Below are positions 7,389-14,908 of a DNA stretch of 17,088 nt, piece after piece. Source of the stretch: an uncultured Lachnospiraceae bacterium (GTDB lineage Bacteria > Bacillota > Clostridia > Lachnospirales > Lachnospiraceae); contig CAJTVD010000079.1 of assembly GCA_910579495.1 (NCBI GenBank), positions 1-17,088 of the forward strand. Direction: 5' to 3'. Positions within the stretch are counted from its first letter, which is position 1. Each line of letters opens with the position of its first letter. A program made the position numbers and the translations under genes. The notes below the pieces were generated by a model that saw only the letters and a list, made by a program, of their open reading frames with translations, searched no databases and was not told the DNA's origin.

Positions 7389-9137
7389 TTAGATAGCTGC
7401 CAGGGCTGCTTCCGGGCTGGGGGCTGGCTCGCCGTATTGGGCTACGTAGGTCTGGTAGTACAGCCCTTTCTGCGCCAGGAGGCTCTGGTGGGTTCCCCGC
7501 TCTGCAATCCTGCCGTTTTCCAGGATCAGGATTTCATCTGCATGGCAGACGGCGCTGACCCGGTGCCCGATAATGATTTTGGTGGTATCCGGCAGGGAAC
7601 GCAGGGTTTCGTGTATGGACTGCTCGGTTTCCATATCCAGGGCGGAAGTGGAGTCGTCCAGCACCAGCACGGGGGTTTTTTTGGCAAGTGCCCTGGCAAT
7701 GGTAATACGCTGTTTTTGCCCGCCGGAGAGGCCAACGCCCCGTTCGCCGATAACGGTTTCATATTGCTGTTCCATTGTCTCTATAAAGCTTCCTGCCTGG
7801 GCTTTGTGGGAGGCTTCCCGCACAGCTTCCAGGGAAAGCTGCTTTTTCCTGCCCAGCTTTACATTTTCCAGGATTGTGTCTGAAAACAGGAACACATCCT
7901 GCATTACCAGGGAAATGGAACTGCGGAGCTGCTTTAGGGATAAGGATTTCACATCCACGCCGTCTACAGAGATGGATCCTTCCGAGGCATCGTAAAGACG
8001 CTGGAGCAGGTAGATCAGGGAGCTTTTCCCTGCGCCGGTGGCACCCATGATCCCTACCGTTTTTCCGGGCTGGACGGTAAAGGTAATATCATGGAGGATT
8101 TCATGGCGGTCTGCCTTATGGAAGGATACATGGGAAAAAGCGATCTCTCCCTTTACCTGGGGCAGCACAACGGGCTTTTCCGGCTCAATAATGGTGGGTT
8201 TTTCCTCATAAAGCTTTTTGATCCTGCGGTTAGAGGCAATGGCCGAGGAAAAACTGTTGGTGAGCCAGCCCAGCATTTCCATGGGCCAGACAATGTTCAT
8301 GGAATATTCAATAAAAGCGCTTAAGTCCCCCAGGGTGATTTCCCCTTTCTGGAACAGGTTGCCGCCCAGAAGCAGGATGGCCACGGGAAGCAGCTTGGTG
8401 ATCAGGGAAAGGTAAGGGTGGTATTTTACAAACAGTTTGGACTGGGACATGTTCAGGTCATAGTACCGCTGGTTGTGGGAAAGAAATTTGGATATTTCAT
8501 ATTTCTCCCTTGCGAAAGCTTTTACTGTCCGCACCCCTGCCAGATTTTCTTCGGCTACAGTATTTAAAGAGGCATTTTCCTCACTGATGGCTTCAAATAC
8601 GCCGTCCAGCTTCCTCTCCATAAAAATAGCGATGGAGGCGGCTACAGCCATACAGACAGTGGGAAGGATGGCCAGCTTCCAGTTTAAGCTGTACATGCAG
8701 TAAAGGACGATGGCTGTGTGGATGATAACCTCCAAAAGCAGCATGCCCACATAGGTAAGGCCGTCCCAGATCCTGTCCACATCGTCCTTTACGCGGCTCA
8801 TAAGCTCCCCGGTGCCTGTGCGGTCAAAAAATTCCGCGCTCAGGGACTGGACATGGTGGAACAGGTCCCGCCGTATGTGCAGGGAAATCTTGGAACCTGC
8901 CAAATCAAAAATAAATTCTTTACAGTACTGGAAGATGCATCTTCCTGCGCCCACGCACAGTATCCCGATTAAAAGGGGCGTCAGTTTCTGCATCTGCCCG
9001 CCCACAATGACGTCGTCTACAATGCGCTTGGTAAGCTGGGGGGAGAGCATATCCAGTGAGATGCTGGCCACCATGGAGAAGATGGCAAACAGATAGAGAA
9101 ACTTGTGTTTCAAAATATAGGTTGATAGTTTTTTCAT
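7389..9137 (-). CDS. Heterodimeric ABC exporter, subunit with degenerate ATP site
   Basis: I take the start at ATG 9137, preceded by GAGGAGA, giving 582 residues. A longer frame to 9305 would run through the terminator hairpin and has no ribosome site. The membrane domain spans about 12-300. Walker A is GATGAGKS (365-372), Q-loop Q413, signature LSGGQ (470-474) and the H-loop H525. Walker B reads VLVLDDSTS (490-498), so the catalytic Glu is replaced by D495. This Asp replacement is known in the non-consensus subunit of BmrCD, LmrCD and TM287/288, where only one of the two ATP sites hydrolyses efficiently. It is the first gene of the pair and directly follows the leader with attenuator. The most likely role is a BmrC/YheI-like multidrug exporter half. 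Substrates cannot be read from the sequence. Confidence 0.94.
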   Translation of the reverse strand: MKKLSTYILKHKFLYLFAIFSMVASISLDMLSPQLTKRIVDDVIVGGQMQKLTPLLIGILCVGAGRCIFQYCKEFIFDLAGSKISLHIRRDLFHHVQSLSAEFFDRTGTGELMSRVKDDVDRIWDGLTYVGMLLLEVIIHTAIVLYCMYSLNWKLAILPTVCMAVAASIAIFMERKLDGVFEAISEENASLNTVAEENLAGVRTVKAFAREKYEISKFLSHNQRYYDLNMSQSKLFVKYHPYLSLITKLLPVAILLLGGNLFQKGEITLGDLSAFIEYSMNIVWPMEMLGWLTNSFSSAIASNRRIKKLYEEKPTIIEPEKPVVLPQVKGEIAFSHVSFHKADRHEILHDITFTVQPGKTVGIMGATGAGKSSLIYLLQRLYDASEGSISVDGVDVKSLSLKQLRSSISLVMQDVFLFSDTILENVKLGRKKQLSLEAVREASHKAQAGSFIETMEQQYETVIGERGVGLSGGQKQRITIARALAKKTPVLVLDDSTSALDMETEQSIHETLRSLPDTTKIIIGHRVSAVCHADEILILENGRIAERGTHQSLLAQKGLYYQTYVAQYGEPAPSPEAALAAI

Positions 9138-9152
9138 GATTCTCCTCATTTC

Positions 9153-9169
9153 TGCGCTTTTCCAGCGCA
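9153..9169 (-). other. Small hairpin just upstream of the exporter ribosome site
   Basis: On the minus strand TGCGCT and AGCGCA form a 6-bp stem with loop GGAAA, ending a few bases before the GAGGAGA ribosome site of the first exporter gene. It may keep the site accessible or be part of the larger leader fold. Confidence 0.4.
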
Positions 9170-9184
9170 TAGATATTTGGCAAA

Positions 9185-9369
9185 TACCTTCCGGCTTATT
9201 TGGTAAAAGGGCGGGAGGGAAGCCTCCGCGCCTGCCCCGTGGGCGCAAAAAAACAGCCATGGGCAATGAAATTGCCATGGCTGTTAAAATCTTATGACAG
9301 AGCATTTCCCTTAAAGCAGGCTGCCCAAGGGATACAAAGCCAGATTAGGTAAATATAAGCCGGAAGGTA
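9185..9369 (-). repeat. Long-range 15-bp inverted repeat enclosing the attenuator
   Basis: TACCTTCCGGCTTAT (9185-9199) and ATAAGCCGGAAGGTA (9355-9369) are exact reverse complements. In the minus-strand transcript the first partner covers leader codons 23-27 (L-P-S-G-L) and flanking bases. The second lies between the terminator and the exporter ribosome site. A 15-bp perfect match over 155 bases suggests a folded leader RNA. An additional GCCTGC/GCAGGC complementarity lies inside it. Confidence 0.65.
9247..9285 (-). terminator. Intrinsic terminator (attenuator) in the exporter leader
   Basis: On the minus strand, arms 9285-9271 and 9267-9252 pair over 15 bp with one bulged G and a three-base loop, and seven U residues follow (9253-9247). 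It lies between the leader peptide stop (9311) and the exporter start (9137), with no other gene upstream to terminate. Its role must therefore be conditional termination of the exporter transcript. Confidence 0.85.
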
Positions 9370-9436
9370 ATTTCATCTTTGAAACAGTTGTGAAAACGCA
9401 AACCAAATGTGAATTCATAGTTATGTTCTTAAACAT
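9311..9436 (-). CDS. Leader peptide of the ABC exporter operon (41 residues)
   Basis: ATG 9436 is preceded by AGGAAAGGAGG, among the best ribosome sites in the window, with eight bases of spacing. An in-frame ATG two codons earlier (9442) is too close to this site. The frame encodes 41 residues beginning MFKNITMNSHLVCVF and ending LYPLGSLL, then TAA. It has no membrane protein features and is followed 25 bases later by an intrinsic terminator. It starts about 40 bases after a likely transcription start. This is the arrangement of ribosome-controlled attenuation, as described for bmrB ahead of bmrCD in Bacillus subtilis, where translation inhibitors cause read-through. Codons 23-27 take part in a long complementarity with RNA beyond the terminator. 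I infer a regulatory peptide whose translation state, not product, matters. Confidence 0.75.
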   Translation of the reverse strand: MFKNITMNSHLVCVFTTVSKMKLPSGLYLPNLALYPLGSLL

Positions 9437-9482
9437 GGCCATTACCTCCTTTCCTGATTATCTGGTGATAAGTTACAGATTT

Positions 9483-9511
9483 ACCATACGCCTTTTGGAT
9501 GGATTTGTCAA
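9483..9511 (-). promoter_or_regulatory. Promoter of the leader and ABC exporter operon
   Basis: On the minus strand a perfect TTGACA (9511-9506) is followed after 17 bases by TATGGT (9488-9483). Transcription would start near 9476, leaving a 40-base untranslated region before the leader peptide. Confidence 0.75.
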
Positions 9512-9555
9512 CAGAAATTATTGGGGGTTTTTTTACAGGCAGGGACCTGTATTTT

Positions 9556-9567
9556 TTACAATTGTAA
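9556..9567. promoter_or_regulatory. Palindromic operator candidate TTACAATTGTAA
   Basis: A perfect 12-bp palindrome contains TACA-N2-TGTA (9557-9566), the core of operators bound by CopY/BlaI/MecI repressors. It overlaps the -35 of the plus-strand CDF promoter and lies about 45 bases upstream of the -35 of the minus-strand exporter promoter, so one protein could affect either. Other repressor families also use AT-rich dyads of this type. Confidence 0.5.
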
Positions 9568-9590
9568 TTTCCAGGTAAATAGCATAAAAT
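9562..9590 (+). promoter_or_regulatory. Probable promoter of the CDF operon
   Basis: TTGTAA (9562-9567) and TAAAAT (9585-9590) are 17 bases apart. A start near 9597 fits the chosen ATG at 9625 and excludes the upstream ATG at 9589, which lies inside the -10 element. Confidence 0.55.
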
Positions 9591-9624
9591 GTCTTTAATA
9601 CGGTTTTCAGGACAGGAAAGGACA

Positions 9625-10806
9625 ATGAGGGAAATGATTACACTTTTATCCAGATTATTGATCAGGGATTTCAAAAATACATCAGACCCGGCAGTGCGCC
9701 AGGCCTATGGGATGCTTTGCGGCGGCGCGGGGATTGCCTTAAACGCCTGCCTGTTTTTGCTGAAGTTTATCGCGGGGCAGGTTTCCGGTTCCATAGCCAT
9801 CACTGCGGATGCATTCAACAATCTTTCGGACGCAGGCTCTTCTGCCATCACCCTGGTGGGGTTTAAGATGGCGGGGCAGAAGCCGGACAGCGCCCATCCC
9901 TTTGGGCATGGCAGGATTGAGTACATTTCAGGGCTTTTGGTGTCGGTAATCATCCTGCTGATGGGGGCGGAGCTTTTAAAATCCTCTGCAGGGAAGGTCC
10001 TTCACCCGGAGGCGGTAGATGCCAGCCCCCTGGTTTTTGCCATATTGATAATTTCTATTTGTGTGAAAATGTATATGTATTTGTACAACCGTTCTGTGAG
10101 CAGGAAGATTGACAGCGCGGCCATGATGGCAACTGCCAGGGACAGTATCAGCGACAGTGTTTCCACCCTGGCGGTTTTGTTTTCCACGGCGCTGGCTTAT
10201 TTTATGGAAATCAGGATAGACGGCTGGTGCGGCATCCTGGTGGCGCTTTTTGTGGTATGGACGGGGGTAAGCGCAATGAGGGACACGGTAGGCCCCCTCC
10301 TGGGGCAGCCGCCGGAGCCGGAGTTTGTGGAAAAGATGGAAGAAATCATTATGGAATATAAGCCCCAGGGAGTGCTGGGCATCCATGACCTTGTGGTGCA
10401 CAATTACGGCCCCGGCAGGGTAATGCTCTCGGTACATGTGGAGGTGCCAGCAGCCGGGGACATCCTGGCCCTCCATGATATGATTGATGTGATCGAGCAC
10501 AGGCTTGCCCATGAGCTGAACTGCAGCGCCGTTATCCATATGGATCCGGTGTGCGAAGATGATGAGCTTACCAACAGGATCAAGAAAGAAGTGGCACAGA
10601 TCATTAGGGGCCTGGAGGGGGACGTGCGCTTCCATGACTTCCGCATTGTGCAGGGGCCTACCCACACAAACCTGATCTTTGACGTGGTAGTGCCTTTTGA
10701 GTACTCCATGACAGACGATGAAGTGGTCTCCTGCCTGCAAAAGGAAATTTCCCGGATGGAGGGAAACTATTTTGCTGTGATCGATGTGGATAAGGCATAT
10801 ACGTAA
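9625..10806 (+). CDS. Cation diffusion facilitator, manganese-type site residues
   Basis: The start at 9625 has AGGAAAGGA just upstream and gives 393 residues. The ATG 12 codons earlier has no ribosome site. The N-terminal half has about six helices. In helix 2, FNNLSD places N65 and D69 where FieF/YiiP has the DxxxD metal site. In helix 5, RDSISD places D173 and D177 where zinc transporters have HxxxD. The loop motif HPFGHGRIEY (91-100) is typical of CDF proteins. By alignment from memory, an N-D-D-D site is the pattern of manganese exporters such as MntE. A cytoplasmic tail of about 165 residues contains two repeats of the small CDF C-terminal fold type. The role would be proton-driven export of a divalent metal, probably Mn2+. 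The next gene starts 12 bases downstream, in one operon. Confidence 0.88.
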   Translation: MREMITLLSRLLIRDFKNTSDPAVRQAYGMLCGGAGIALNACLFLLKFIAGQVSGSIAITADAFNNLSDAGSSAITLVGFKMAGQKPDSAHPFGHGRIEYISGLLVSVIILLMGAELLKSSAGKVLHPEAVDASPLVFAILIISICVKMYMYLYNRSVSRKIDSAAMMATARDSISDSVSTLAVLFSTALAYFMEIRIDGWCGILVALFVVWTGVSAMRDTVGPLLGQPPEPEFVEKMEEIIMEYKPQGVLGIHDLVVHNYGPGRVMLSVHVEVPAAGDILALHDMIDVIEHRLAHELNCSAVIHMDPVCEDDELTNRIKKEVAQIIRGLEGDVRFHDFRIVQGPTHTNLIFDVVVPFEYSMTDDEVVSCLQKEISRMEGNYFAVIDVDKAYT

Positions 10807-10818
10807 CGGGAGTTTGGG

Positions 10819-13074
10819 ATGGAGAGCGAAAAGAAGAGATACTATCATATTTTCAGCCTGGTGGAGCTGTTGTTTCTGGGATTTTTTGCTGTGTGGGCCT
10901 GGCAGAAGCCCTCTTTTGGCTACAGTTTCCGGGATTATTATATAGAAAGCGGGAGTGGGACGAACCAGATCCGCACGGAAGAGGTTGCCGTACCCAAAGG
11001 GATCTACCAGGTGACAATCACTTACGCAAAGGATAACGGGGGCGCAGTCTGCTATGCCCAGGCCCAGGAAGCAGGGGTGCACAGCCTGTATTCCGACCGG
11101 GTGAAGCTTTCCCCCCTGCAGCACAGGAAAACCTTTGATATCTATGTGAATGATGATGTTAATGCACTGTGGATGGCAGTGGAGCCGGAGCGGGAGGGAT
11201 TTCCCATTGGTAAGATCTCCATAGAAACGGCCGCCAATTCCCGGATCTACCAGATTTTCTCTATGGCGGTGGGATTGCTGGCGGTGAACGGCGGGGCAGC
11301 CTTTGTGTGCTTCAAAAATAGGAAATTTAAAAGAAGCTTTGAAGTGCTGAGTATTTTTGTAATCGGTTTTACGGCTTCCCTAGGGCTTTTGGAAAACTAT
11401 ATTTTATATGGGCATGACTTGGCTTTCCATTTGTTCCGGATAGAAGGGCTGAAGGAAGGGCTCCTGGCAGGGAGCTTCCCTGTGAAAATGCAGCCTGGCT
11501 GGTTTAACGGATGGGGCTATCCGCCGTCGGTGATGTATGGGGACCTGCTGCTGTATTTCCCGGCGCTGCTGCGGCTTGTGGGCGTGAGTGTGCAGAATGC
11601 TTACAAATGTTATATTAGCGTTGTGAACCTGGCAACGGCGGCAATTGCCTACTATTGTTTTTACCAGATTTCCAGGAAGAAGGCGGCAGCGGTTTTCGGA
11701 AGCTGCCTGTATACCCTTTTTCCCTATCGGTTATGCTGTATCTATGTCCGGGCGGCAGTGGGGGAGTATTCCGCCATGATGTTTTTGCCCCTGGCGCTTT
11801 TGGGCTTTTGGTATGCCTTTGAAAAGGATGGCAGGGAAAAAATCACAGGGGATAAGCTGCTGGCACCTGTGATTGGGTTTTCCGGCCTGCTGCAGACCCA
11901 TGTGCTTACCTGCTTTCTGACCGCGTTTATGATCCTGCTTTTTTGCGTTTTGCGCATAAAAAAGGTGTTTAACAAAAATGTCATGGGATATCTGCTGAAA
12001 ATTGCGGTGGTAACCCTTGCCTTAAATTTATGGTTCCTGGTGCCCTTTTTCCATTATATGGGGGAAGAGCTTATGGTAACAGAAAAGGTGGACATGGCGC
12101 CTGCTTTCCAGAGATGGGGCGCCAGCCTTGGGGAGCTTTTCGCAGTCTATTGGAATGGTACCTTAAACGTTTCCTGGGGAGAAACCGTGACCATTGCCTG
12201 GAAATTCCCCAAGCCGGTGGGAACCGTGTGCCTGGCCATGTTTTTGGCAGCCCTGCTTTTATACAACAAGGGGAAGGGCCGGGGGCTGGAGAGGAAGCTC
12301 TTTTTATGCATGATGTTTTTCGGGATTTCCGTTGCCATGGCAACGAATATATTTCCCTATTACAAAATCAGCCGCCTGCTTCCCTGGCTGGGGCGTGTGT
12401 TTGCCAAAGTACAGTTCCCTTATCGGTTCCTTACCATGGCAGGGCTGTTTGGGAGCCTTCTGGGGGTTTTGGTTTTCATGGAGCTTTTTTCTATTTATGG
12501 GAAAAAGGCTGCCATTCTTGCGGCCGCTGGGGCAGGGGTGCTGGCCATGCTGCAGGGGGCACAGTTTGTTTACAGCACCCTGTACCGGGGAGACTGCTTT
12601 CTCATTTATGACATCGAAGCATATGAAAGCAATGAAATTTATTCAGGGGAATACCTTTACCAGGGCTCCTGGGGGCCGGATACAGAGGGGAAGCAGGAGC
12701 CTGTGGGGGATGGGGCTGTGATAGAGGGCTTTGAAAAGCGCTACTGCACCATGGCTCTTTCCTGTAAAAGTGAATCGCCGGATGCCTTTGTGCTGCTGCC
12801 CCAGTTTTATTATATCGGTTACCAGGCAAGAGATGTGGCGTCCAATAAGGCGCTTACAATAGAAAGGAGCCAGGATAACAACAGAATCAGGGTAAACCTG
12901 CCGGAAGGCTATGAGGGGACCTTTGAGGTTTTCTTCCGGGAGCCGGCCCTTTGGCGGCTGGCGGAGGCATTCTCCCTGGGGGCGGCGGCCTGGTTCGCTG
13001 TTTTTTGCCGGCGTTTGCGGAAGGGGGCTAAGCCAGCGGTACCCGACAGTGGGGTGTTTCCTCATAATTCCTGA
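10819..13074 (+). CDS. Polytopic membrane protein, GT-C/PTPS-related type
   Basis: The 751-residue protein has an N-terminal anchor (11-28), an extracytoplasmic beta-rich segment to about 140, roughly ten further membrane helices, and an extracytoplasmic C-terminal part with a last helix near 725-740. HDLAFHLFRIEGL (199-211) after a helix, then FPVKMQPGWFNGWGYPP (220-236), resembles the 6-pyruvoyl-tetrahydropterin-synthase-related membrane family (PF10131), which looks like GT-C glycosyltransferases with an acidic residue in the first outer loop. D200 would be the candidate catalytic residue. It begins 12 bases after the CDF stop with a GGGAG ribosome site, so it is co-transcribed, although no functional link is known. 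Transfer of sugars from a lipid carrier to cell-surface material is the best guess, not established. Confidence 0.65.
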   Translation: MESEKKRYYHIFSLVELLFLGFFAVWAWQKPSFGYSFRDYYIESGSGTNQIRTEEVAVPKGIYQVTITYAKDNGGAVCYAQAQEAGVHSLYSDRVKLSPLQHRKTFDIYVNDDVNALWMAVEPEREGFPIGKISIETAANSRIYQIFSMAVGLLAVNGGAAFVCFKNRKFKRSFEVLSIFVIGFTASLGLLENYILYGHDLAFHLFRIEGLKEGLLAGSFPVKMQPGWFNGWGYPPSVMYGDLLLYFPALLRLVGVSVQNAYKCYISVVNLATAAIAYYCFYQISRKKAAAVFGSCLYTLFPYRLCCIYVRAAVGEYSAMMFLPLALLGFWYAFEKDGREKITGDKLLAPVIGFSGLLQTHVLTCFLTAFMILLFCVLRIKKVFNKNVMGYLLKIAVVTLALNLWFLVPFFHYMGEELMVTEKVDMAPAFQRWGASLGELFAVYWNGTLNVSWGETVTIAWKFPKPVGTVCLAMFLAALLLYNKGKGRGLERKLFLCMMFFGISVAMATNIFPYYKISRLLPWLGRVFAKVQFPYRFLTMAGLFGSLLGVLVFMELFSIYGKKAAILAAAGAGVLAMLQGAQFVYSTLYRGDCFLIYDIEAYESNEIYSGEYLYQGSWGPDTEGKQEPVGDGAVIEGFEKRYCTMALSCKSESPDAFVLLPQFYYIGYQARDVASNKALTIERSQDNNRIRVNLPEGYEGTFEVFFREPALWRLAEAFSLGAAAWFAVFCRRLRKGAKPAVPDSGVFPHNS

Positions 13075-13082
13075 TAAAATTG

Positions 13083-13111
13083 TTGCACACCCATTTTAAA
13101 ACGTGTATAAT
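13083..13111 (+). promoter_or_regulatory. Promoter of gpmI
   Basis: TTGCAC (13083-13088) and a perfect TATAAT (13106-13111) are separated by 17 bases. It starts only nine bases after the preceding stop codon. No terminator is visible between the two genes, so some read-through from the upstream operon is likely. Confidence 0.8.
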
Positions 13112-13199
13112 TTTCATGGAAGTTTGAAAAGAGAGCCTGCAAGATAGATGAAATAACACATACAGAATAGAAGAATAACAAATAAAAAGGAGACCAGCA

Positions 13200-14741
13200 A
13201 TGAAAAAACCTACAGTATTGATGATTTTGGACGGATACGGCTTAAATGCCCGCAAGGATGGCAACGCTGTGGCGGAAGCCAATACCCCGGTGATGGATAA
13301 GCTGATGGCAGAATGCCCCTTTGTGGAGGGGAATGCAAGCGGCATGGCGGTAGGGCTGCCTGAGGGGCAGATGGGAAATTCAGAGGTAGGGCATCTGAAC
13401 ATGGGCGCAGGCCGTATTGTATACCAGGAGCTTACCAGGATCACCAAGGAAATCCAGGACGGGACATTTTTCGAAAACCCTGCCCTTTTAAAGGCTGTGG
13501 AAAACTGCAAGGAGAAGGATTCCGCCCTTCATATGTTCGGGCTTTTGTCAGATGGCGGCGTACACAGCCACAACACCCATTTATACGGGCTTTTGGAGCT
13601 GGCCAGGAGGAACGGGCTTTCCAAAGTGTACGTCCACTGTTTCCTGGACGGGCGGGATACCCCTCCTGCCAGCGGGAAAGGCTATGCGGAAGCTTTGGAA
13701 GAGGAAATGAAGAAAATCGGCGTAGGCGAAATCGCATCAGTGATGGGGCGTTACTATGCCATGGACAGGGATAACAACTATGACAGGGTTAAGCTGGCTT
13801 ACGATGCCCTGACCAAAGGGGAAGGGCTTACGGCAGCAGGCGGCCCGGAGGGGATCCAGGCATCCTATGACAGGGAGGAAACGGATGAATTTGTAAAGCC
13901 CACTGTGGTGGTAAAGGACGGCGCACCTGTGGCAACTATAAAGGATGGGGATTCCGTGATCTTCTTTAACTTCCGCCCGGACCGTGCAAGGGAGATCACA
14001 AGGAGCTTCTGTGATGATGATTTTAAGGGATTTGAAAGAGGCGGGAGGCTTAACCTGACCTATGTGTGCTTCTCTGATTATGACCCTACCATCCCTAACA
14101 AGGAGATCGCTTTCCATAAGATTTCCGTAACCAATACCTTTGGGGAATGGCTGGCGGCAAAGGGAATGAAACAGGCAAGGATTGCGGAGACAGAAAAATA
14201 TGCCCATGTAACCTTCTTCTTCAACGGCGGTGTGGAAAAGCCCAATGAAGGAGAAGACAGGATACTGGTGAACTCACCCAAAGATGTGGCTACCTATGAC
14301 CTGAAACCCCAGATGAGTGCCTATGAAGTATGCGACAGGCTGGTGGAGGCCATTAATTCCGGAAGCTATGATGTGATCATCATCAACTTTGCAAACCCTG
14401 ACATGGTAGGGCATACAGGCGTGGAAGCTGCCGCTATCAAAGCTGTGGAAGCTGTGGATGAGTGCGTAGGCAGGGCTGTGGAAGCGCTGAAGGAAGCAGG
14501 AGGGCAGATGTTTATCTGCGCAGACCATGGAAATGCAGAGCAGTTGGTGGACTATGAGACCGGTGCGCCTTTTACCGCCCATACCACCAACCCGGTTCCC
14601 TTTATCCTGGTAAATGCAGACCCTTCTTATGCATTAAGGGAGGGCGGCTGCCTGGCGGATATTATCCCTACTTTGATTGAAATGATGGGGATGGAACAGC
14701 CAGAGGAAATGACAGGCAAATCGCTGCTGATTAAAAAGTAA
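13200..14741 (+). CDS. gpmI: 2,3-bisphosphoglycerate-independent phosphoglycerate mutase
   Basis: The 513-residue enzyme interconverts 3- and 2-phosphoglycerate in glycolysis and gluconeogenesis, in the cytoplasm. The length is normal for the family. Metal and catalytic residues are in place: D11 in the opening LMILDGYG, the phosphoserine nucleophile S61 in GQMGNSEVGH (57-65 region), the DGRDTPP motif (150-156), D401 and H405 in NPDMVGHTG, D442 and H443 in ADHGNAEQ, and H461 in HTTNPVP. AAAGGAGA lies a few bases before the ATG. It has its own promoter and is not next to gap, pgk or tpiA, with which it is often grouped. Firmicute enzymes of this type require Mn2+. The assignment is certain. 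Confidence 0.98.
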   Translation: MKKPTVLMILDGYGLNARKDGNAVAEANTPVMDKLMAECPFVEGNASGMAVGLPEGQMGNSEVGHLNMGAGRIVYQELTRITKEIQDGTFFENPALLKAVENCKEKDSALHMFGLLSDGGVHSHNTHLYGLLELARRNGLSKVYVHCFLDGRDTPPASGKGYAEALEEEMKKIGVGEIASVMGRYYAMDRDNNYDRVKLAYDALTKGEGLTAAGGPEGIQASYDREETDEFVKPTVVVKDGAPVATIKDGDSVIFFNFRPDRAREITRSFCDDDFKGFERGGRLNLTYVCFSDYDPTIPNKEIAFHKISVTNTFGEWLAAKGMKQARIAETEKYAHVTFFFNGGVEKPNEGEDRILVNSPKDVATYDLKPQMSAYEVCDRLVEAINSGSYDVIIINFANPDMVGHTGVEAAAIKAVEAVDECVGRAVEALKEAGGQMFICADHGNAEQLVDYETGAPFTAHTTNPVPFILVNADPSYALREGGCLADIIPTLIEMMGMEQPEEMTGKSLLIKK

Positions 14742-14746
14742 ACAAC

Positions 14747-14771
14747 GGGCAGCACGCTTTGCGAACTGCCC
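14747..14771 (+). terminator. Hairpin after gpmI, probable terminator
   Basis: GGGCAG (14747-14752) and CTGCCC (14766-14771) form a stem with a nested CGC-TTT-GCG stem (14755-14763). The T-tract is weak (TTATGTT), so termination may be partial. It lies five bases after the gpmI stop. Confidence 0.6.
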
Positions 14772-14792
14772 TTATGTTAAATAAAAAACAGC

Positions 14793-14853
14793 CTGTCCCT
14801 AAGGACAGTTATCTATGAAGAAGGCTCCCAGGCATCTCCCGGGAGCCTTCTTC
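14793..14853. terminator. Two further hairpins downstream of gpmI
   Basis: CTGTCC/GGACAG (14793-14808) is a 6-bp stem with a four-base loop. A perfect 13-bp stem, GAAGAAGGCTCCC (14817-14829) with GGGAGCCTTCTTC (14841-14853), follows. Neither has a long T-run. Together with the hairpin above they form a triple-hairpin boundary between gpmI and the chemoreceptor gene. Confidence 0.5.
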
Positions 14854-14908
14854 ACGTACAGGCCCTTTCAGCAATATGAAAAATGATTGATTCTTGTAGA
14901 GAATTAAT

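Noticed and set aside
9138..9305. N-terminal extension of the first exporter gene up to 9305
   Set aside because: It runs through the terminator hairpin, lacks a ribosome site and does not resemble exporter sequence. ATG 9137 has GAGGAGA.
9390..9578. Plus-strand frame of 62 codons upstream of the CDF gene
   Set aside because: It is antisense to the leader peptide and promoter, without a ribosome site.
9976..11124. Long minus-strand frame (382 codons) across the CDF gene and the next gene
   Set aside because: It is antisense to two well-supported genes, has a His/Pro-rich composition typical of shadow frames, and no ribosome site.
13075..13199. Terminator between the GT-C-like gene and gpmI
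   Set aside because: No hairpin with T-tract was found. The gpmI promoter starts almost at once.
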